Shown: positions 4,896 to 10,007 of the stretch, piece by piece
Layout: each line of letters opens with the position of its first letter
Position numbering within the stretch: position 1 is the stretch's first letter
Position numbers and translations under genes: made by a program
Notes under the pieces: generated by a model
What the model saw: the letters and a program-made list of their open reading frames with translations, nothing else
Database searches by the model: none
Told to the model about the DNA's origin: nothing
Source of the DNA: Clostridiales bacterium
GTDB lineage: Bacteria; Bacillota; Clostridia; WRLR01
Length of the DNA: 10,007 nucleotides
Assembly: GCA_031287655.1 (NCBI GenBank)
Contig: JAITSR010000335.1
Coordinates: 1-10,007 of the forward strand
Reading direction: 5' to 3'

Positions 4896-7079
4896 TCAGG
4901 CGCGGGCCGGTTCTCCCAATACGCTGAATACGATGCAGTCCTGCGGGTCGACTCGCGCGGAAAACCTGTTTGCCCCCGCGTGTTCAACCGTGCCGCCCTC
5001 CCAATGCGTTTCGAGATCGCAAAACTCCTTAAAACCATCAAGCCGGAGTTCGAAGCGGATGTTTTGCGGGCGGCGCGTGGGATTCATCAGCCACAGGAAA
5101 AACCGCTCCCGTCCGCCCGCGCCGTCGGATTTTCCGCAAGTCCCAGCCCGCGGCGCTTGAATCCGAACAACCACCTCGTTATTGTCCGAGACCACCCGCC
5201 GCAAAAAACCCATCCCGCCGAAGATCTCCTCGAGGGCTGCCCCGGACCGGCTCGCCGGATGGTCGGAATACCCTTTTGAAACGCAGGTCCCGATGAGAAT
5301 CGCGGTTCCTTTTCCGTATGTGTTCCGTGTGGCGAAAATTCGCCCGTCGTCCAGCCGGGCGATGGGCGCAGCGCCGTCCGGCGCGTATGTCTGAAGGTAC
5401 TCCGCGCCGAAAATCCGGTCCCCGTGCAACGCGAACGAAAAGTCGCCGAGCAGGTCGGGCGTAAACTCGACGGTCTCCTGCCTGACCCCAAACAGCGCGT
5501 CAAGCCCAAGATTAGGCTGAACCGCACCCGCGTGGCCGAGGTCCGAAAAATAGCCGGGGCAGCCTTCGCAAACAAGGTTTCCGCCCGCGCCGACCCATCG
5601 CAAGAGCCTATTCGCGTTAGACGCTTTTAGCATGAGCGGATACGGCACATAGAGGAATCGGTATGCGGCCGCGCCGCCGATGCCGCCGTCGATGTCGTCT
5701 ATGTGGACAAAGTCGGCCTGGATATTGATATCAAAGAAGCAGCGGTAAGCGCCGGACATCATGTGGCGATAGTTGTCCGCCGCGCCGTTTTGTGAGAGCA
5801 GGAGACTCGCGGTCTGCGATTCCGGAACGACGACGAGCCCGAGTTCGCCCGCAATCGGAGCCGCTTCCATCAGCGGCCTTTGCGCGGGGGCATTCCCCCA
5901 TTTCGCAAGCCTGCTCCCCATTTCGGAACAGGGCGTCGGTCTCCCGTCCATCCCATATGGCCCAAACGCGCCGAACAAAGCTCCGTCGAGCAGGGGACGC
6001 CAACGGGGGTAGAGGGTCCCTCTGGCGCCGCATGCGAGGGACGTCATGTTCCAGAATCGCAAATCCTCCGCCCGCGTGATCCGTCCGTCGTCTCTGGGAC
6101 GCCCGGGGAGCTGCGGCTGGAGCCAGAGCGGTCCGCCCTGCGCCTCCGCGTGCCAAAAGGGCGTCTCCTTTGCGCCGGAGCGCGTGAGGTCGACCGCGAG
6201 GAACTGCTTCCACGCGGCCGCGCCTTTGCGGCTCTGTACAAACGTGAGCCCATAGACGTCCACCGGCGCGGCGGAGAGCCATTCGTCGGAAGCGCCGTTG
6301 GCCATGTTCTCAAGGCTCAGCGCCATCCCGTGCGCACACATGAGGCTTTCGGGATCCTCCTCCCTCAGCGTGGCGATGCGCCACCTGAATTGCTCATATG
6401 CGTTTTCTTTCTTAAATTCCAGCCAATCGAAGCACTCGGGGGCAAGATACAGCGAATCGGGAATTTTGACCTGCGCCCAATCCGTAAAGCTGTATCGATG
6501 CCAAGCCTCCGAAACGCCGCCCAGTGAGCCGTATTTCGCCGCCAGCCACTGCCGGAATTTTGCCGCCGTACACTCGCAATGGCAGAAAGCGGGGGAAACG
6601 CTGCACTCGTTCCAAATGTCGTACCCGAGCAGCGCGGGGTGGCCGCGGTAGCGCGAAGCCAGCGCGCGCAAAAAACGCTCCGTGAGCTTTCGGCCTTCCG
6701 CGTTGTCCAAGCACAGCCCGCCGCAGAAACCGCCCGTCGCGCTGCTCACGCCAAAGTGGCTGCCGGGGCGGCTGCCATCGCGGTTTACATGCAGCAACTC
6801 CGGATGCCCGTGGTGAAGCCATTCCGGGACCGAGGTTGAAATTTCGGCGATGATCACTTTGAGCCCGTTTTTTTGCGCGAGTTCCATCTGTCTGTCGTAA
6901 TCGGCCCAATCAAACATGCCGGGGGCCGTTTCAATGCTGCCCCACATGAACCAGTGACGGAAAATATTGTTGCCGTCCGCCGCAGCCTGAGCGTAGTCCC
7001 GCTCCCAATCCGCTTTTGGCGGGTTTGATTTACGGAAATAGACCGCCCCATAGGGGTATTGCATCGGTATTTTCTTCAT
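4896..7079 (-). CDS. GH42 beta-galactosidase-like glycoside hydrolase
   Basis: A 727-residue retaining glycosidase of family GH42, likely removing terminal beta-linked galactose (or a related sugar such as alpha-L-arabinopyranose) from imported oligosaccharides. There is no signal peptide, so it should act in the cytoplasm. The TIM barrel (about 8-390) opens with YGAVYFRKSNPPKADWERDY and contains RHWFMWGSIETAPGMFDW. The predicted acid/base is E158 in YDIWNEC and the predicted nucleophile is E312 in FWHAEAQGG. Cys123, Cys166, Cys168 and Cys170 are candidate ligands of the structural zinc known in GH42, though the CHCEC spacing differs from the usual CYCxxC. A trimerisation-type domain (about 425-620) and a small beta domain (about 640-725) follow. 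ATG 7079 is chosen for its AGGTGG site at a 5-nt gap; an in-frame ATG at 7154 would lie inside the GH2 gene. It is the last gene of a leftward operon after the GH2 gene. Confidence 0.88.
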   Translation of the reverse strand: MKKIPMQYPYGAVYFRKSNPPKADWERDYAQAAADGNNIFRHWFMWGSIETAPGMFDWADYDRQMELAQKNGLKVIIAEISTSVPEWLHHGHPELLHVNRDGSRPGSHFGVSSATGGFCGGLCLDNAEGRKLTERFLRALASRYRGHPALLGYDIWNECSVSPAFCHCECTAAKFRQWLAAKYGSLGGVSEAWHRYSFTDWAQVKIPDSLYLAPECFDWLEFKKENAYEQFRWRIATLREEDPESLMCAHGMALSLENMANGASDEWLSAAPVDVYGLTFVQSRKGAAAWKQFLAVDLTRSGAKETPFWHAEAQGGPLWLQPQLPGRPRDDGRITRAEDLRFWNMTSLACGARGTLYPRWRPLLDGALFGAFGPYGMDGRPTPCSEMGSRLAKWGNAPAQRPLMEAAPIAGELGLVVVPESQTASLLLSQNGAADNYRHMMSGAYRCFFDINIQADFVHIDDIDGGIGGAAAYRFLYVPYPLMLKASNANRLLRWVGAGGNLVCEGCPGYFSDLGHAGAVQPNLGLDALFGVRQETVEFTPDLLGDFSFALHGDRIFGAEYLQTYAPDGAAPIARLDDGRIFATRNTYGKGTAILIGTCVSKGYSDHPASRSGAALEEIFGGMGFLRRVVSDNNEVVVRIQAPRAGTCGKSDGAGGRERFFLWLMNPTRRPQNIRFELRLDGFKEFCDLETHWEGGTVEHAGANRFSARVDPQDCIVFSVLGEPARA

Positions 7080-7084
7080 TTTCA

Positions 7085-7090
7085 CCACCT
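7085..7090 (-). promoter_or_regulatory. Ribosome-binding site of GH42 overlapping the GH2 stop codon
   Basis: On the minus strand the GH2 stop TGA (7092-7090) runs straight into GGTGG, forming AGGTGG 5 nt before the GH42 ATG. Ribosomes ending GH2 translation sit on the GH42 start region, so the two enzymes are probably made in coupled amounts. Confidence 0.7.
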
Positions 7091-9666
7091 CATAGAGCCA
7101 GTTCCGCGGTAAACGGCGAGTAGAAGGCCCGCCCGCGCACAACGCCGGCGCCATGCCGCCCCAACAGCCGGATTTCGCGCGTCTGCCCAGGCATCAGGTC
7201 AAAGTAATTGTCCTCAAAGTGCCAACCGAACGCGTCGCCCGCGGCGTCGCCCGTGAGCTCGACGCACCGCGCAAAACGGTCTGTGGAGATCCGGATCACG
7301 CGCTCGCCCGCCTGGGCGAGTGTCAGCTTGGCCGGTGGGAACGTGAGCTTGCGCTCGGGTTTGACGTATTGAAAATCCTCGTCCACAGGCGCGCCGCCCG
7401 GGCTTTGCAGCGCGGCGCGGATCACGGAGGTCCGCTTGAATTGCCCGAACTCGTCCAGATTTTTCAAGATCAGCGAGTCGCCGGCGGGGATGCCGACCGC
7501 AAACGACCTTTTGTGGGTCATCTCCTCGGTCTCCAAGTCAAAAATTTCAATTGCGAGGTCCCCTGAAAAATCCTGCGCCGTGTCGTTTGTACCCCAGATA
7601 TAGACATGATCCTCCAAATCGACCGAGACATGGATCGGGGCATAGGCGCGCCGCAGGCCGTAATAGGTCTGACCGGGCTCGAGGTAATAGTCGATCAGCG
7701 CGCAGTAGATTTGCGGCCAAGCGGTTTCGAGCTTCCACGCGAGATAGCCGTTGCAGGCGCGTCCGGCCATGCTGTTATAGAAGGGCTTGCTTTGGCGCAG
7801 GCGGTTGACCGTGAGGCGGTTGTCATAGACTGCCGCGGCGTTGATTTTATACACCAGCGAACGCGGGTCGGTCGCGTCGTAAAAGAGCTCGTATGGCCCG
7901 GCTTTTTCTTCCATATGGTTGATCGTGCGCGCCATCCATGCCTCCGGCAGCGGTTTTGTGGTTCCGTAAGGCTGCGCGTCCGAATACCCTTCCGGCCATA
8001 AATCCTCCGGCGGGATAAAGCGGCGGAGGCTCTTTAGCTCCGGGATGCAGGTGCGGATGTCCTCGGAGAAAAAATGAGCGTGCCATTCGCCGGGCAAAAA
8101 GGAGAGCGATGCGCGCGACCCGTGATTGTCGCCGTAAACCGCCTCGTTTGCGTATAGCCCCATACTCGGGCTGCTCACATGGTAATAGCGACCGGGGTCG
8201 AGCCGCGCGGCCAAATCCTTGAGCGTATAGCGGATCAAATCGTGGCCGATGCGTGTTTTTGCGCGGCTGTCAAATAAATCCGCCATATAGATCTGCTCAT
8301 TGCCGCCGCACCACATAAAGATACAGGGGTGGTGCTTGAGCCGCCGGATCATCGCCTCGGCCTCCGCGAGCACGCTGCCGGTGTATTCAGGCGTGTCCGG
8401 CATGTGCGTGCCCCATGTGTGGAATTCCTGCCAGATTAGGATACCGAGTTCGTCGCAGCGATCGTAAAACGCGTCGTTGTAAGGCTGGCTCGGCCCCCAT
8501 AGGCGGAGCGCGTTCATATGGGCTTTTTCCGCGTAATCGAGGACTTTATACCCCCGATCCTCCTGCCAGCGGTGCGAGACGCCCCACATCGGGGTGATGC
8601 ACGAGCCCCACAGCCTTACGACTAAACCGTTTACGCGGAACTTCATGTCGCCGACGTTTTCAATCTTTCTGATTCCGATTGTTTTTTCTGTGGTGTCGAG
8701 CGCTTCGCCCGCGCCTGCGCCGCCCGCATGCCTTAAAGTGATCGAGAGCTTGTACCGCGGCTGATCGCCGTAGTGCTTCGGCCACCACAGAACGGGATCC
8801 TTTACCGCGATCGAAAAGCGGAGGTTACGCTTGCCGCCGCCCGGCGCATCGGCCAAAGCCGCGCAGGGAAAGGCTGCGTTAAGCGGTGTCGGCGCGCCTT
8901 CCGACACACATTCGCCTTGCGGGCCTGTGAGCCGATACTCGGGCGACACGTTTTCCGTATCGCCCGAACATTCCAACGTGACGCGCAGCTCAGCCTCGGA
9001 CAGGTCTTCGTTCAGACGGATGTCGACATCGACATGCGTGAGTTCGCATCGGTCGGCCCGAACGAGCCGGATTCCGTCGAATACGCCGATTGGCGTAAAA
9101 TAGGGGACGACCCCGCCGTGGGATCCGAAATCACCGTGCGGCTTACGCAGAAGGGCTCCCGCGCCGATTTTGCCCACATACCGCTCGGGCAGGTTTTTTT
9201 TATTCTCGTCCACGATCTTGCTCGGTCGGTGGAAGTAGAGCATAAGTTCGTTCCCCGACTCGCGCAGGAACTGCGTGACATTGATCCGGCACGGAAGGAA
9301 CATCGACGTGTGCCGCGCAAGGCGTACACCGTTCAGAAAAATGTCGGCGACGGTATCGAGCCCCAGAAACTCGAGATAAAAAGCGCCGGGATCGGCCGGA
9401 CGGTCAAAACTCCGACGATAGACCCAGTCCCTGTCCGACACCCATTTGCAGTCGTCCGCGACGCCGTTTTCGAGAACGTCTTTGGAAAGCCGCCCATTTG
9501 CAAACAGGATTTCCTGAACGACATTCGGAATCTCCACGCTCATCCATCCCGCCGCTTCCGAGGGCGCTTGCGCAATAATCTCCGCTATCGCGGCGTCGCC
9601 AACCTCCGCGGGGTTGTCAAAATCCCGAATCCACCAGTGCTCGTGCAATGCGATGATTTCCTTCAT
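7090..9666 (-). CDS. GH2 beta-mannosidase-like glycoside hydrolase
   Basis: An 858-residue retaining exo-glycosidase of family GH2, closest in architecture to beta-mannosidases. It has no signal peptide and is presumably cytoplasmic. An N-terminal sugar-binding jelly-roll (about 40-205) carries IPNVVQEILFANG, DWVYRRSFD and FLNGVRLARHTSMFLP. An immunoglobulin-like domain (about 206-335) includes VLWWPKHYGDQPRYKL. The TIM barrel (about 340-650) includes LRLWGPSQPYNDAFYDRCDE and ILIWQEF; C-terminal beta domains follow (about 690-858). The predicted acid/base is E457 in WCGGNEQ. After GDNHG (512-516), the predicted nucleophile is E535 in FFSEDI. Two motifs depart from classic beta-mannosidases: WGPS where WGGG is usual, and SEDI where SEFG or SEYG is usual, so the substrate may differ. 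ATG 9666 follows GGGGAGGG (9676-9683) at 9 nt. It lies 79 nt after the solute-binding protein gene and directly before GH42. Confidence 0.88.
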   Translation of the reverse strand: MKEIIALHEHWWIRDFDNPAEVGDAAIAEIIAQAPSEAAGWMSVEIPNVVQEILFANGRLSKDVLENGVADDCKWVSDRDWVYRRSFDRPADPGAFYLEFLGLDTVADIFLNGVRLARHTSMFLPCRINVTQFLRESGNELMLYFHRPSKIVDENKKNLPERYVGKIGAGALLRKPHGDFGSHGGVVPYFTPIGVFDGIRLVRADRCELTHVDVDIRLNEDLSEAELRVTLECSGDTENVSPEYRLTGPQGECVSEGAPTPLNAAFPCAALADAPGGGKRNLRFSIAVKDPVLWWPKHYGDQPRYKLSITLRHAGGAGAGEALDTTEKTIGIRKIENVGDMKFRVNGLVVRLWGSCITPMWGVSHRWQEDRGYKVLDYAEKAHMNALRLWGPSQPYNDAFYDRCDELGILIWQEFHTWGTHMPDTPEYTGSVLAEAEAMIRRLKHHPCIFMWCGGNEQIYMADLFDSRAKTRIGHDLIRYTLKDLAARLDPGRYYHVSSPSMGLYANEAVYGDNHGSRASLSFLPGEWHAHFFSEDIRTCIPELKSLRRFIPPEDLWPEGYSDAQPYGTTKPLPEAWMARTINHMEEKAGPYELFYDATDPRSLVYKINAAAVYDNRLTVNRLRQSKPFYNSMAGRACNGYLAWKLETAWPQIYCALIDYYLEPGQTYYGLRRAYAPIHVSVDLEDHVYIWGTNDTAQDFSGDLAIEIFDLETEEMTHKRSFAVGIPAGDSLILKNLDEFGQFKRTSVIRAALQSPGGAPVDEDFQYVKPERKLTFPPAKLTLAQAGERVIRISTDRFARCVELTGDAAGDAFGWHFEDNYFDLMPGQTREIRLLGRHGAGVVRGRAFYSPFTAELAL

Positions 9667-9745
9667 GACAGATTTCCCTCCCCATCTGCGCCTCGTCCGC
9701 CGATCGTTCCCATGCTCTTATGCGGCCAGTTTATCATGAAAATGT
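9667..9745 (-). other. Gap between solute-binding protein and GH2 genes, with ribosome-binding site in a small stem-loop
   Basis: This 79-nt gap shows no recognisable promoter and no GC-rich hairpin with a U-run, so read-through from the binding-protein gene is likely. Near its end, 5-bp arms CAGAT and ATCTG (9669-9673 and 9684-9688) bracket a 10-nt loop that holds the GGGGAGGG ribosome-binding site of the GH2 gene. The stem is short and may be fortuitous. Confidence 0.3.
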
Positions 9746-10007
9746 TTATCTGGCGAGGTAGCGGTCATATGCCGCCTGCTGGAACGCGATTGCGCGGTCG
9801 ATGCCCATCTGGTTTGCCGTTTCGATGAAGCGGCTATAGTTGTCGGCTGATTCGACGCCCATGACGATCTTGAAGAAGGTTTCGTCAAACAGCGTTGTGA
9901 CCTCGTTCATAATATTCGCATATTCGACGCTTTCATCCTCAGTGAGGCTGAGCAGCGGCAGCAGCAAGGCGTTGTCGGCTTTGAACCAGATTTCGTTCGC
10001 GCTCTTG
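9746..10007 (-). CDS. Extracellular sugar-binding lipoprotein, C-terminal part, runs off right edge
   Basis: The frame is open to the right edge, giving the last 86 residues of a larger protein. The tail resembles family 1 extracellular solute-binding proteins of the LplA/LipO type, the substrate-capturing lipoproteins of carbohydrate ABC importers in Bacillota. Supporting features are an EYANIMNEVTTLFDETFFKI helix, then VMGVESADNYSRFIETANQM (an ItG-x-x-x-x-d-x-W/Y-x-x-Y/F-type segment), MGIDRAIAFQQAAYDRY and a short polar end. The signal peptide, lipobox and most of the sugar-binding fold are outside the window. An internal TTG at 9967 is not a real start. Its position just upstream of two cytoplasmic glycosidases suggests it binds the oligosaccharide they degrade; the matching permeases would be expected further right. 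Confidence 0.75.
   Translation of the reverse strand, partial: KSANEIWFKADNALLLPLLSLTEDESVEYANIMNEVTTLFDETFFKIVMGVESADNYSRFIETANQMGIDRAIAFQQAAYDRYLAR

Noticed and set aside
5880..6527. 215-residue plus-strand frame
   Set aside because: Antisense to the GH42 catalytic region, which has intact motifs and catalytic residues.
8773..9828. 351-residue plus-strand frame
   Set aside because: Antisense to the GH2 N-terminal half and across the gap into the binding-protein gene; no domain or ribosome-binding site supports it.
1..10007. CRISPR arrays, tRNA/rRNA genes, insertion sequences
   Set aside because: No spaced direct repeats, cloverleaf-like stretches, transposase motifs or terminal inverted repeats were seen; almost all of the window is explained by coding sequence.

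Overview
This is a GC-rich bacterial chromosomal segment, most likely from a Bacillota member (Paenibacillaceae-like or a high-GC Clostridia; the sequence alone does not decide). Pointers to Bacillota are the strong purine-rich Shine-Dalgarno sites, two near-consensus sigma-A promoters with 17-nt spacers, an LplA/LipO-type sugar-binding lipoprotein C-terminus, a Firmicutes-style DinB N-terminus, and an ABC-2 transporter with two unlike permeases of the COG4586/4587/3694 kind.

Layout. (1) 1-215, minus strand: the N-terminal end of a Y-family DNA polymerase IV (dinB) that runs off the left edge. (2) 216-536: a divergent control region. It has a promoter facing left for dinB, a perfect 17-nt palindrome abutting its -35 box, a second AT-rich dyad, a promoter facing right, and a ~174-nt transcribed leader with a possible 15-codon upstream ORF. 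(3) 537-4887, plus strand: five closely packed genes. A small membrane protein with a C-terminal zinc ribbon overlaps by ATGA a polyprenyl-phosphate sugar-1-phosphate transferase (WcaJ/EpsL-like). After 73 nt come an ABC ATPase (ATGA overlap) and two different ABC-2 permeases. (4) 4896-10007, minus strand: a sugar-utilisation operon read right to left. It has the 3' end of an extracellular solute-binding protein, a GH2 beta-mannosidase-like enzyme, and a GH42 beta-galactosidase-like enzyme whose ribosome-binding site overlaps the stop codon of the GH2 gene. The two operons converge with only 8 nt between stop codons.

How the genes may work together. The right-hand operon fits import of an oligosaccharide by an ABC importer (permeases presumably outside the window), followed by cytoplasmic trimming from the non-reducing end by two exo-glycosidases; neither has a signal peptide. 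The left-hand operon joins a membrane enzyme that loads the first sugar phosphate onto undecaprenyl phosphate with an exporter-type ABC-2 transporter of unassigned substrate, which suggests a cell-surface function, but no other glycosyltransferase, flippase or polymerase is visible.

I see no wholly new system. The most worthwhile leads are the divergent dinB control region, the zinc-ribbon membrane protein coupled to the sugar transferase, the altered active-site motifs of the GH2 enzyme, and inverted repeats around two ribosome-binding sites. No RNA genes, insertion sequences, CRISPR arrays or attachment sites were recognised.
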